Part shown: positions 42,847 through 52,900 of the stretch, piece by piece
Layout of the letters: every line of letters starts with the position of its first letter
Numbering within the stretch: the stretch's first letter is position 1
Assembly (NCBI GenBank): GCA_963781785.1
Contig: CAWAHD010000002.1
Coordinates: 3,472,001-3,536,000 of the forward strand
Direction of reading: 5' to 3'
DNA from: CAWAHD01 sp963781785
Lineage (GTDB): Bacteria; Planctomycetota; Planctomycetia; Isosphaerales; Isosphaeraceae
DNA length: 64,000 nt
Notes under the pieces: generated by a model
Told to the model about the DNA's origin: nothing
The model's input: only the letters and a program-made list of their open reading frames with translations
Databases searched by the model: none
Position numbers and translations under genes: made by a program

Positions 42847-43231
42847 GAGTGATGATGAATCCGCTGTTGGCAGGTACCGGAATGATGGAGACCACATGAT
42901 CACGAATCGGCGGGTTGAGTCGGTTCCGCGCCTCGGTTCTCTCGAAACACAGAAGGTGAGAGCATGCCCCCCCTGGAAACGTTCGCCTTGGTATCCTCCA
43001 GAAACTGCTCAAGTTCCTCCAGTGTGTCCAGCCCATCACCGAACAAACGGCGTTCTTGCTCGAGGGTTTCGGCCGTTGCATCTTCCGATGCCGCGAGGTC
43101 GGCGTCAACGTCCGCCTCCTGCTTTCGAACTGGCAATCACGTTCGATTTTTATGCGTCCATTCGACCGCCGGCCATCGTCATCGCCGCGGCCCCAGGATT
43201 TTCCAGGTGTGTCACCTGTCACCACCGTGGT
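42847..43231 (-). other. Decayed sequence beside the DUF1016 remnant
   Basis: No intact gene. A 78-codon minus-strand frame (42900-43136) has coding-like, acidic helical content ('LEQERRLFGDGLDTLEELEQ'), but it opens directly after a stop with only a TTG start, so it looks like the 3' end of a lost gene. The HAD gene's alternative start lies at the edge of this stretch. Confidence 0.4.
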
Positions 43232-43662
43232 AAGGAGGTCGCTCTCCGAATACTCGTCCTTGAGGTCGAGGAACTCCAGGACAAACGGGTCTTTGAAAGC
43301 AGGAACTTTTTCCCGAGTTCGGCCAGAGTTGTTTCGCCCCGGCCGGATTTTGCAGATGCTGTCTCCAGAATTCGCGGGTAGGCCAGGTAAAACTGGCGCG
43401 TCTGGTAGAGATTCCGGTAACCGAAGCCCCGGCCGCACTGGCCCGTGCGGTCTTGGGACATGCGGGTGACGAGCGGCTCGCCATAACCAGCACGATGCTT
43501 CCCCCGCTGCTCCTCGTCGACGATCCGACGGCCGACTTCCCAGTAAGTGGCGGTCATCATGCTGTTGACGGAACGGGCTGCGGCGTGACGAGCCGACTCC
43601 AGGAGTAGAATCACTCCGGCCAGAACGGCTTCATGGGCGTCGTCGCTGGTCTTCGTGGGCAC
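43232..43662 (-). pseudogene. Truncated DUF1016 (YhcG/PDDEXK-type) nuclease gene
   Basis: Starts MPTKTSDDAHEAVL and carries the N-terminal helical domain of DUF1016 proteins: 'SARHAAARSVNSMMTATYW', 'GRRIVDEEQRGKHRAGYG' and 'GFGYRNLYQTRQFYLAYP'. One base is missing near 43310. The next frame continues 'VPAFKDPFVLEFLDLKDEYS' and 'ESDL', where the family leads into its PDDEXK nuclease domain, but similarity stops there. The catalytic half is absent, so this is a remnant of a restriction-like or defence-associated nuclease, not an active one. Confidence 0.7.
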
Positions 43663-43954
43663 GCGCTTTGGTGTTGCGTTTCTTTGGCACGCCCTCGTAT
43701 AGCATGTTCCGGGCTGCGGGCAAACCGGAATCGCCCGCTTGGGCGGAAGTCGCGCGGGCGGTCTGGTATGCGGCCCACAGGGCAGCGCCCCGATCTAAAA
43801 CTTGGTTATCTTATCTCGTTATCCCCGAGCCGGGGACGGAGGGAGACAGAGAGCTCTAATCCCGTCCCTGTTTCCGTCCCGCGTCCCTGTTTGCGTCCCC
43901 AGGCAATGTCGTCATCTCCTCGCGGGCATGGCTGAGCTTCTTGAGAGGTTTGGT
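43663..43954. other. Intergenic stretch with short tandem repeat
   Basis: About 290 bases with no supported gene. It contains the 19-bp tandem repeat described next, just upstream of the monooxygenase gene, and a GAGAGG Shine-Dalgarno at 43943-43948 for that gene. Confidence 0.4.
43863..43900. repeat. Two 19-bp tandem repeats with an inverted copy beyond the monooxygenase gene
   Basis: CGTCCCTGTTTCCGTCCCG is followed directly by CGTCCCTGTTTGCGTCCCC. A 14-base segment (CCGCGTCCCTGTTT, 43879-43892) recurs in inverse orientation at 45173-45186 as AAACAGGGACGCGG, just past the monooxygenase stop. The pair may be dispersed REP-like elements. Confidence 0.55.
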
Positions 43955-45133
43955 ATGAGAGTCGCGATCAACGGAACCGGAGTAGCTGGCCCCACCCTGG
44001 CTTGGTGGCTACGGCGCTACCGACACGAACCGGTGCTCTTTGAGAAGGCCCCGAGTCTGCGCACCGGTGGATATCTCATTGACTTTTGGGGCGTCGGATA
44101 CGACGTAGCCGAAAGAATGGGAATCCTGCCGGCGCTGCATCAACAGGGTTACATGTTACAAGCGCTCCGCATGCTCGGTGGGAACGGCCGAACGGTCGCC
44201 AGCGTGGATGTGAGCACCTTCCGGGCGCTCTTGAAGGACCGCTACGTCAGCATCGCGCGAGGCGACCTTGCCTCGACCGTGTATCGTTCCTGCCAGGAAG
44301 TTCGAGCTCGGTTCGGTCAATCCATCGTGGCAATCGAAGAGCGCGAGCGAAACGTTCGAGTCCGGTTGTCGGACGATTCCGAGGACGAATTCGACCTAGT
44401 CGTTGGGGCGGACGGCTTGCATTCCCAAGTTCGGTCGCTGGCATTCGGACCGGAGGCGCAGTTCGAGCACCCGCTGGGGTGCTGCGTCGCGGGGTTTGCC
44501 CTCCCAGGATACCGGCCCCGAGATGAGCTGGTTTACCTCAGTTACACCGTTCCCAAGCGGCAGGTTTTCCGCATGGCACTCCGGGACGACGTCACGGCGT
44601 TTCTCTTCGTATTCCGCGAGGAGCTCCTGGGCGCTCAGCCCAGCTCTCCCGGCGAACGCCGGGACGCATTGCGAATCGTTTTTCGTGATGTCGAGTGGGA
44701 ACTACCGCAGATTCTTGCACGGCTCGACGAAGTGGACGACATTTACTTTGATCGCGTGAGTCAAATCCGCATGGACCGATGGTCAAACGGGCGTGTCGTC
44801 CTGATTGGAGACGCGGCCGCGTGCGTGTCACTCCTGGCCGGTGAGGGAACGGGACTGGCAATGACGGAGGCGTATGTGTTGGCGGGCGAGCTCCATCGCA
44901 GCGGCGGCGACTGCGCCGCAGCGCTTCGGGAGTATGAAGCCAAGCTCCGGCCGTTCCTGGTGTCGAAGCAGCAGGCCGCCCTGCGGATGATCGGCTTTTT
45001 CGCCCCGCAGACTTCGTCGGGCTTGTTGTTGCGGAACCTGGTCACGAATCTTTCGGGAAATCCGCTGCTTGCCAAGCTTTTTCTTGGTGCAGCATTACGA
45101 GATGATTTTCGATTACCGGAGTACAGCGCCTGA
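43955..45133 (+). CDS. FAD-dependent monooxygenase (PHBH/aromatic hydroxylase-like fold)
   Basis: A 392-residue flavoprotein. The N-terminal Rossmann motif 'INGTGVAGPTLAWWL' binds the ADP part of FAD. 'LVVGADGLHSQVR' is the DG motif shared by NADH-dependent class A monooxygenases, and 'VLIGDAAACVSLLAGEGTGL' is the GD motif that binds the FAD ribose and pyrophosphate. Such enzymes hydroxylate aromatic or polyketide substrates; some inactivate antibiotics (TetX group). The substrate is not predictable here. ATG 43955 is chosen for its GAGAGG six bases upstream and because the FAD motif then starts at residue 5. An in-frame ATG at 43928 is less likely. The gene stands alone and is bracketed by short inverted repeats. 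It converges with the kinase gene at 45194. Confidence 0.8.
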   Translation: MRVAINGTGVAGPTLAWWLRRYRHEPVLFEKAPSLRTGGYLIDFWGVGYDVAERMGILPALHQQGYMLQALRMLGGNGRTVASVDVSTFRALLKDRYVSIARGDLASTVYRSCQEVRARFGQSIVAIEERERNVRVRLSDDSEDEFDLVVGADGLHSQVRSLAFGPEAQFEHPLGCCVAGFALPGYRPRDELVYLSYTVPKRQVFRMALRDDVTAFLFVFREELLGAQPSSPGERRDALRIVFRDVEWELPQILARLDEVDDIYFDRVSQIRMDRWSNGRVVLIGDAAACVSLLAGEGTGLAMTEAYVLAGELHRSGGDCAAALREYEAKLRPFLVSKQQAALRMIGFFAPQTSSGLLLRNLVTNLSGNPLLAKLFLGAALRDDFRLPEYSA

Positions 45134-45193
45134 CCTGCGCCGTGCGTTAACCTGGTGTTACCTTCGCGAGAGAAACAGGGACGCGGCGGTGGA

Positions 45194-48151
45194 TCAGCGC
45201 TTCGCCGCCGCCGGCCGCGGGAACTCGGCGATGAGTGCGCGGAATGCCGGCTCGTCGCGGATCGGCTCGAGGTCGGGGTCGGTCTCGAGGCCCAGCACGT
45301 CGGCGTAGCCGCGGGCTTTGGCCTTCCGCAGGCAGTCGATCGCTCGGTCGGCATAGTCCCGGATCAGGGCTTTATCAGCAGGGGCGAGCGGCGCGGTGCC
45401 GCGAGCCGGAACGGTCGGCCGACTTTGATCGCGCACCGCCCCCGCCGACAGCGCGAAACCGCAGGCAGCCTCGACATAGACCATCTCGTTCGAGGGGGGC
45501 TGGGCCACCAGCTCCCGTGCGATCGCCGCGGCGCGGACGTGCTCGCCGCATCGCGCCAGCGCTACCATCAGGGCAATGCGCGGCATCCTGACATTGGGAT
45601 CGGCCGCCAGCTTCTCGCGGATATCCAGGCAGCGGCGATATCCGGCCGTGGCGCCAGCCCGGTCGCCCGATTTCAGCGCGCACGTGGCCTCGTAGTACAG
45701 CGTCGTGGCCAGCCGCTGGAAAGCCTCGGCGTTCGTCGGCTCAGCCGTGACCCACCGGTTCATGAGCTCGAGAGCCTTGCGGTGATACTCGCGGGCGCCC
45801 TTCGGGTCGCGGCCCATCGGATACAACAGCATCCCGAAGTTGTTCAAGCATCGCACCAGGTTGTACAGGATCCCGAAATTCTGGGGCCGCTCCGCCAGGA
45901 TCGACTCGGTCAGCTCAGCGCTTCGCTCGTTAAAATCCCGCGCCTTGGCGGGGTCGCCCAGACGGAGGTATACGTCAAATAGCTGGTCGTACAGGATGGC
46001 CCGGTCGCGGCGGTGCCGCAGTCCCGTCTTCCACTCCTCCGAGCAAGATTCCCGAATGTCGCGGTCCTCGTCCAGGAGCACTCGGGCTTGCTCGAGATGT
46101 CCGGCCGCCCGCTCGACGAGCGCCATCAGGCCGAGCGTGTCGGCCACCTCGGCTTTGAAGTCGCCGTTGTCCGGCTCCTTGGCGAGGCATTTCCGGGCGA
46201 TTTGCAGGGCCCGCTGGTACAGGCGCATAGCCTCCGTGGAGTCTGCCAGGCTGTGCTGCGTGAAGACCCCGAGCTGGCGAGAGGAGCGGAGCAGCCGGTT
46301 CTGATATTCCAGATTCTCGGGGTGGGCCGCCGCCACCCGCTCGCAGATCTCGTTGTTGATCCGGAATTCCTTGTTGGCCTCGGCCAGTTGGTTGTCGGCC
46401 ATCCTGACCTCGCCGATCCGCTGGTGCGCGAGTCCCACGGACCGCCAGTTGAGCTCCTCGTCCTCGGCCGGCCAGCCGATCTCCGACCGCAGCGCCGTCA
46501 TCGTTGTGGCGGACGACTCGAGGATGCGGGTGGCCAGGCCGAGCACATCGCGCCGCACCTCCACGAGTGCCGGCGTGTCCCGCCACTTGCCCTCCAGCTT
46601 CAGGATCATCTCACGCTGGGCATCGACGACGTCGCGGTTCTGCTGGATGGCGGCCCGCCCGGCGGCCACGGCCAGCTTCTTCTCCTCCAGGGCGCGCTCC
46701 TGGGCGTGCTCGGCCTCGATGCGGCGATTCTCGGCCGTGATGTTGGCCGCAACCAGTTTCTGGTTCGCCTGGCGAAGCACGACGTAGCTGGCCGTCGACC
46801 CGGCCGCCACGACGACCAGGAGCAGGGCCACCATCGCGGCAAGCGCCGCCACGCGCGGATTGCGCCGGCACCAGCGCCACGCCCGCTCGGCGCTGGACAC
46901 TGGCCGGGCCACGATCGGCTCGCCGGCGCGGAAGCGCCGGAGGTCCTCGGCCAGGGCCGCGACGTCCGGGTAGCGCCGAGCCGGGTCCTTTTGAAGTGCT
47001 TTCAAGCAGATCGTCTCCAGGTCGCGCGGCATGCGGGGGAGGAGCTGCGACGGAGCGACCGGCTCGGCGGTACGAACGAGGTCGAGGGTCTCCAGAGTTG
47101 ACGACCCGCGGAACGGTGGCCGGCCGGTGAGCAGCTCGTAGAGGGTGGCTCCCAGCGCGTACTGGTCGGCGGCGGGGCCGGCCTTCTCGGCACCGGCGGC
47201 CTGCTCGGGGGCCATGTAGCTCGGCGACCCGAGGATATACCCGGTGCCGGTGTGCCCGGAGTCGGCCTCCAGCCGCTTGACCAGGCCAAAGTCGGCGATC
47301 TTGGGCGTCCCGTCGCCGGCCAGGAGGACGTTCGAGGGCTTGATGTCGCGGTGGACGATCCCACGGCGGTGGGCCACGTCCATTGCGCGGGCGAGGGTCT
47401 CGATAGTCGCCGCCGCAAGGTCGGTGGGCTGCGGCTGGCCGGCGATCCGCTGCGCCAGGCTGCCCCCTTCGAGAAACTCCAGCGAGAAGTAAGGCAGGCC
47501 GTCGCGCTCGCCGATCTCGTAGATCTTGATGATGTTGGGGTGGTCAATCGCGGCGACGGCGCGGGCCTCGGCCTCGAACCGGGCCAGGTCGTCTGGCTGT
47601 GCACCGGCGCCGGCCTTGATCATCTTGAGCGCGACCAGGCGGTCGAGCCGGGGTTGCCGCGCTTTGTACACGACCCCCATGCCTCCGGCGCCCAGGATCC
47701 CCAGGATCTCGTAACCGATGATCCGGGGCAGCTTGTCGCCCTTGCGGCCGCCTCTCGATTGGGACGCCTCCTCCGTGTCGGCCGCCGCAGCATCTGGCGC
47801 GTGCACGAAGGCGTCGGTGGCATCGGCGTCCTGGTTGCCGCTGGCGCCGCCGTCCGGGCCGGTCGTCGCGTCGGGATCGCAGGCGGCGCTGGCGTCGCGG
47901 TCGAAGCCCGTGGTGGTGGCGACCGAGCCCGGTAGCTCCGTCGCTTGGGAACTCGGTCCGGCGGCCGCGCGATCAACCGTCGTGCTGCCGCCTGAGTCCA
48001 CCCGATTTCCCGTCCCTGGCCCCGTGGGCTCTACGGCCGCAAATTCGGCCGTACGGGCGGCGGATGTGCGGCCCGAGGATGAGCCGTCTCCTGTGGTTTC
48101 AGGCCCCGTCGCACTCGACGCGGGCGGCGACGGTCGCTCGGTCGATTTCAT
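45194..48151 (-). CDS. Transmembrane Ser/Thr protein kinase with C-terminal TPR-like domain, intact paralogue
   Basis: A 985-residue protein. Residues 1-142 are a low-complexity Asp/Ala/Thr/Gly-rich region. The kinase domain spans about 145-410: GAGGMG at 154-159, catalytic Lys K176, HRD at 267-269, DFG at 287-289, APE at 314-316. A membrane helix lies at about 434-457, then a coiled-coil-like Glu/Ala/Arg stretch and TPR-like repeats, ending 'DLEPIRDEPAFRALIAEFP'. The topology predicts a cytoplasmic kinase and an extracytoplasmic repeat domain that could sense envelope components or bind protein partners. ATG 48151 overlaps the glycosyltransferase stop (ATGA), with GGAGG upstream, so the two are translationally coupled. 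About 50-60% of residues appear shared with the kinase at 39295 by eye; the N-terminal regions are unrelated. Confidence 0.9.
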   Translation of the reverse strand: MKSTERPSPPASSATGPETTGDGSSSGRTSAARTAEFAAVEPTGPGTGNRVDSGGSTTVDRAAAGPSSQATELPGSVATTTGFDRDASAACDPDATTGPDGGASGNQDADATDAFVHAPDAAAADTEEASQSRGGRKGDKLPRIIGYEILGILGAGGMGVVYKARQPRLDRLVALKMIKAGAGAQPDDLARFEAEARAVAAIDHPNIIKIYEIGERDGLPYFSLEFLEGGSLAQRIAGQPQPTDLAAATIETLARAMDVAHRRGIVHRDIKPSNVLLAGDGTPKIADFGLVKRLEADSGHTGTGYILGSPSYMAPEQAAGAEKAGPAADQYALGATLYELLTGRPPFRGSSTLETLDLVRTAEPVAPSQLLPRMPRDLETICLKALQKDPARRYPDVAALAEDLRRFRAGEPIVARPVSSAERAWRWCRRNPRVAALAAMVALLLVVVAAGSTASYVVLRQANQKLVAANITAENRRIEAEHAQERALEEKKLAVAAGRAAIQQNRDVVDAQREMILKLEGKWRDTPALVEVRRDVLGLATRILESSATTMTALRSEIGWPAEDEELNWRSVGLAHQRIGEVRMADNQLAEANKEFRINNEICERVAAAHPENLEYQNRLLRSSRQLGVFTQHSLADSTEAMRLYQRALQIARKCLAKEPDNGDFKAEVADTLGLMALVERAAGHLEQARVLLDEDRDIRESCSEEWKTGLRHRRDRAILYDQLFDVYLRLGDPAKARDFNERSAELTESILAERPQNFGILYNLVRCLNNFGMLLYPMGRDPKGAREYHRKALELMNRWVTAEPTNAEAFQRLATTLYYEATCALKSGDRAGATAGYRRCLDIREKLAADPNVRMPRIALMVALARCGEHVRAAAIARELVAQPPSNEMVYVEAACGFALSAGAVRDQSRPTVPARGTAPLAPADKALIRDYADRAIDCLRKAKARGYADVLGLETDPDLEPIRDEPAFRALIAEFPRPAAAKR

Positions 48152-49914
48152 CGCTCGAGGCCTCCAGCGTTCCGGTCCGCGCCTTCGATGCGGAGCAAGT
48201 CGTACTTGAGCATCCAGGCGATCGTGGCCCGGCTCACGCCGTGCTCGACGCCGGACTCGGCCAGGCAGCGGTCGAGCTCAGCGACCGTGCACGGGATCTG
48301 CTCGATCGCGGCGCGGAGCAGACGCGAGTCGGCGGGGCGGCGGACGCGGGCGTGGTTGGTCAGTGTCAGCGACCTCACGATCTCGACGGCTTCGGCAGGC
48401 CGGTGACCGGCGATGAGCCGGTCGGGGCCGTCGATCATGCGCGTGGGATAGCTGGCGAAGGAGCGCTCCGGCGCGGGGTACATCGCCGGTCCGTCGAGCC
48501 CGGTCCAAGGCGCCCTGTCGTGACCAATGCGGCCGGCGTGCCGGCGCCGCTCCTCGTCGAGCGCGGTCCAGAGTCGCTCGTACGCGGCGATGACCTTCGG
48601 CCAGGCGAAGAGCTCCTGCGCACGTCGCCGCCCGGCGGCCCCCATCTTGCGCCGCAATGACTCGTCTTCGACCAGCCGCGAGACCGCCGCGACGATTGAC
48701 GGCACGTCGACCACAGTCGCCTGGCTGCACTCGGAGACGAAATGGTCATAGGGCAGCTCCCCGATGAGGTAGCGCGAGGTGGCGCCGACCGTGGCCCCCT
48801 CCATCATCATGGCCGGCACGAGCAGTCCCGTCTCACCATCGGCGACCAGGTCGCGGTAGCCGTCCCAGTCGGTGGCGACCACCGGCAGTCCGCTGGCCAT
48901 CGCCTCGATCACAGCCAGGCCGAACGTCTCCTGGATGTTGTCCGACGGCGAGACAAAAAGGTCGGCCGCGTGCCAGACCTGGCGCCGCACCTTGTCGTCG
49001 CGGCCGTCGACGAACGACGTCTTTGCCTCGGGTGCGAACTGTCGTGCGCCCTCGCGAAAGCTGGCGTCGACGCTCGGGTTAGGCGGCCAGCCGGCGAGCA
49101 CCAGGTGAACCCGTCGCCCTGTCAGCCGGGCGGCCTCGCTTGCCGCGCGGAACAGCGGGAAGGGATGGGCCTTGGCGTGGTGGGCCAGCCGCCCGACGAA
49201 CAGCACGACGACCTCGTCGTCGGCGATGGCCAGCTCGTTGCGGGCCAGCGTGCGCTCATCGGCCCGCGCCGGCCGGAATCGTTCCATGTCCACGCCCAGC
49301 GGGATCATTTCCAGCCGGATCGTCGACTGCTCGGGCGCGGCCCTGCCGCCGAACCGCGACCGGAGGTACTCGGCATACGAGCCGATGACCCGACGGACCA
49401 TGTCAACCACTGCCCGCGAGGTGCAGATCATCGCGTCGTACGGCTCGTAAGGCGAGGTCACCATCTCGCGGAGCATGGTGACGCAGTCGATCGAGCAGAG
49501 CGTGTGGGTGACGCCGGTGAGAGAGAAGGCGTGTGTCCCAGCCTGCTGCCGCGCCCAGGCGAGCTTCCAGTCCGGCGGCTGGGGCGCGTGGATGACGGTC
49601 GCCGGCGGGTCGGCAAGAAACGTCTTGTGGAACGAGCACTGCTCGATGATCCGCAGCGACCGCTCGGGGCCGCCGTCGACCGGGCGGCTCCGCCAGGTCT
49701 CGATCATCGTGGCGGTCGAGGAGCGTCTGCGAATCAAGGTGACCAGCTCATTGAACCGGCCGTGGGCCAGATATGCCTCGAGAAATGACCGCCCGGCGAC
49801 GCGGCGGCCGACGAGGCCGGCCGACTCGACGTAGGCATCGTCGTCGTAGATGAGGGCAATGACCGGCTCGCCATCGGTTGCCGCCCTTTGCGGCCCCATC
49901 GCGTAGATTGACAT
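48148..49914 (-). CDS. GT-B glycosyltransferase (GT4-like) with C-terminal extension
   Basis: A 588-residue protein. The C-terminal Rossmann domain of GT4-type retaining enzymes is clear: 'VVVLFVGRLAHHAK', 'VHLVLAGWPPN' and 'SPSDNIQETFGLAVIEAMAS' (an E-x7-E motif: E of QETF to E of IEAM), then 'GLPVVATDWDGYRDLV'. Such enzymes transfer sugars from nucleotide donors to glycans, lipids or proteins in the cytoplasm. Residues about 460-588 are an extra helical extension ('RATIAWMLKYDLLRIEG', winged-helix-like) not usual for the family. The start ATG 49914 has GAGAGGG upstream and lies 35 bases after the G2 stop. The position between a giant surface-protein gene and a kinase gene suggests surface glycosylation, perhaps of G2 itself (inference). 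Confidence 0.8.
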   Translation of the reverse strand: MSIYAMGPQRAATDGEPVIALIYDDDAYVESAGLVGRRVAGRSFLEAYLAHGRFNELVTLIRRRSSTATMIETWRSRPVDGGPERSLRIIEQCSFHKTFLADPPATVIHAPQPPDWKLAWARQQAGTHAFSLTGVTHTLCSIDCVTMLREMVTSPYEPYDAMICTSRAVVDMVRRVIGSYAEYLRSRFGGRAAPEQSTIRLEMIPLGVDMERFRPARADERTLARNELAIADDEVVVLFVGRLAHHAKAHPFPLFRAASEAARLTGRRVHLVLAGWPPNPSVDASFREGARQFAPEAKTSFVDGRDDKVRRQVWHAADLFVSPSDNIQETFGLAVIEAMASGLPVVATDWDGYRDLVADGETGLLVPAMMMEGATVGATSRYLIGELPYDHFVSECSQATVVDVPSIVAAVSRLVEDESLRRKMGAAGRRRAQELFAWPKVIAAYERLWTALDEERRRHAGRIGHDRAPWTGLDGPAMYPAPERSFASYPTRMIDGPDRLIAGHRPAEAVEIVRSLTLTNHARVRRPADSRLLRAAIEQIPCTVAELDRCLAESGVEHGVSRATIAWMLKYDLLRIEGADRNAGGLER

Positions 49915-49949
49915 GAGATTGTCCCTCTCATCCGCAAGACCCGTTTACT

Positions 49950-52900
49950 TTACATCATCGGCCGCGGTCCAGGGAGGGGTCGGGAGCCGCCGGCGTCGGG
50001 GACGATCGCCTGGCCTGGCCGGCGGCGGCCTTCCGAGATGCGACGGGCTGCCGGGAGGCCGATCAAGGCGCCGCAGAAGCCCATCGCCAGCAAGAGGTCG
50101 AGCGTCGCGGGGCGGCGCCGCGACGGCTCGCGATGCGGCAGCGGCCCGGCGGGGACGGACCCAGCCCGCCCGTCCGGCACGACCAGCTCAACCCGGTCCG
50201 TGGCCGGTGGGATCATGGCCGCCGCGGCCCCGGTCGTGCCAGCCGCATCGAGGACGCGCCCCACGGCCGGGTCGGCGACCAGTTCGTCGAGCAAGCCGTC
50301 GCCGTGCCGTGCCGTCAAGCTCGTGATCCGCACGAGCTGGCCCTCGCCCTCCTCGTCGATGGCCCGGAGGATGGTCCACCGTGCCAGCTCGGCGCGGGCT
50401 GTTACGACCGGCCGCGCAGCAGCAGCAGTGGCCGCCGTCGCAGCCGACGGCCGGCCGAAGGGCGCAAGGCCCGCGTCAGGCGCAAGAGCGATGGCGAGGG
50501 GACCGACCGGTCCGACATGCCCCGCGAATACCAACCCCGATTGCGGCGCCCTTGCGGGTAGAGTGATGGCGGCCATGGTTGTCCCGATCCCGGCGGACAG
50601 CCACGTCGCGGTGACAACGGTGGTTGCCGTCGCGGCAACGGGCGCGGCTGCACCGCCCTGCGCGGGCACCGCGACCAAGGCGCTGAACACGTTCATCGTG
50701 CCGCTCCCGCCGCTCGCGCTGAACTCGAGCGTCGCGTCTTCTAGCGGGCCGACGGTCGGGCCCGAATAGGTCGGGCCCGGGCCGTTGTAAGTGATGAGGT
50801 CGGGTACCAGCGCCGGCCACGGGTGTGCCCAGGCCGGTCACCAGGTTGTAGCCGGCCAGGGCGGCGTAGCCGTTATTGCCGCTGGTCATGACGTTGTAAT
50901 CGGACTGCGGCAGGACGTAGAGCGCCTGCTGGGTCTCGTTTGGCCCGGTGCTGTTGAGCGCCGGCTCGCCTGCGGCGGCCCGTCCCTGGTTGACGAGCGC
51001 GATCAGGCCTGCCCAGGCGGGCGTCGCGAGGCTTGTTCCGCCGACGACCTCAAATGGGTTGCTGGGATCGAGGTTATACGGGTCGGCGACCCAGGCGCCG
51101 GTGTTCGGGTCAGCCACCAGCGCCACGTCCGGCGTGGTCCGGTAGCCGGTCGACTGGACGCCCTGCTGGTACGACGGCTCGGGCTCGTACAGGCTGATCC
51201 CGCCGCCCGAGCCGATCGACGTGCCCGAGCTGCCCGAAACGTCGCCCCAGCCGGTCTCGCTGCTGTACGCGCTGTGGGCGCTCAGGTTGAGCGTGGTGCC
51301 GCCGACCGCGACGACGTTGGGCGAGAAGGCTGGGTATTCGGCGCCGGCCGCGCCGTCGTCGCCCGTGCTGGCCAGGAACGTCACGCCCGGAACGTTGAAG
51401 ACGAAGTCATACATTGCCTCATCGGCGGCTAAGACGGACTGGCCCTCGGGGAACCCCCAGCTCATCGACACGACCGAGACCCCCGGCAGCGCTGCGGCCG
51501 TCGCCACAGTCGTCATCAGGTCGGAGAGCGACGGGCTGTTGGCCTCGACTAGCACGATCTGCGCCCGGGCGCGATGGCGTGGGCCCATTCGACGTCCAGC
51601 GCCTCTTCCACCTCCCAGTCGTCCGTGCCCGGGCCGTTCGGGTCGGTGGTGGGCAGGCCCGTGGGCTGACCATCCTGATTGAGGACGGTCAGGAAAGACG
51701 AAGCCGGGCCGTACTGGGCGTAGAGACTTTCTCCGGAGTCGGTCAGGCCGAATTGGGTGTCGAAATCGTCTACCGACTGGTCGATACTCGGGTCGTCGTA
51801 GGCGTCGACGATGGCGATGGTCTGGCCGGTGCCGTCCAGCGGGGTCGGGGTCAGGAGACCCGCGCCCAACGTATTGATGCCGTACGCGGTGCGGATGTGG
51901 GCCGGGTCGTAGGCGACCGCCCCGGCCGGCGGGGTCAGGGCGTTGGCAAGGGCGGCGCCGCTGACGGTCATCCGATCGACAACCAGGCCGGTCCCGATCT
52001 GGCGCTGCCGCTGACGGTGAGCGCCGCCGTCGGGGCATCGATCGTGCCCGACATCCCCGAGGCAGCGCCGGAAACGGTGATGGCCGTGGAGTTGTCGGGC
52101 GGCTGGAAGAACAGGATGCCGGCGTAGGTCCCGGACGCCATCGGCGTCAGGCTGTACGAGCCGGCGCCGCTGAGCGTGATGCCGCCATACGACCCGCCCA
52201 CGCTGGGGTAGTCGCTGCCGGCATTGACGATCAAAACCCCCGAGCCCGTGACGCTGCCGGCCCCCGAGACCGAGAAGCCGCCGCCCTCGATGACGTACAC
52301 GCCGCCGGTCATCGTCAGCTTGCCGCTGCCCGAGACATTGATCTGACTGTAGACACCCGGACCGATCGTCCTGGACGAGCTGCCGCTGACGTTGATCGAA
52401 ACCGGCGTCCCGGAGACGCCCGGTTTGGCCAGGTTCTCCAGGGGATTGAGGGTCGAGCTCGGGGTGCCGGTCTTGGTGACCTTGGCGCTACTGCTTACGC
52501 TGACGCCCCCCTCGACCAGGACGCCGCCCGACGCCGTGACCTTGGCGGCCCCGCTCGCCAGAACTGCGCTCGAGGAGCTGGAGTCGACAACCAGGGTTCC
52601 CTTGATGTTGATGCTCGCGCTGCCCGACAGGTTGAGGCGCCGCCGGCCGAGGGATCGAGGACGTAAATGAACGTGGACGTCGGCAGCGTGACCGTGGCGG
52701 TCGTCGTCGCCGTCCCCGTCGCCCCCATGGAGAGGCTGACCGTCACCGTCAGGGTGTAGACGCCGACAACGCTGTACGTGTGCGTACCGTCGACCGTGAA
52801 GATCCCCGTGCTGCTGTTATCCGTGATCGTGCCGGCCGATAGGGAGGTGTTGTCGCCCCAGTTAATCGTCGCGGCGAAATCGGCAAGAGGCAGCGCGCCG

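Noticed and set aside
45134..45193. Terminator between the monooxygenase and kinase genes
   Set aside because: Only a 4-bp TAAC/GTTA pairing and no U-tract are visible, too weak to annotate.
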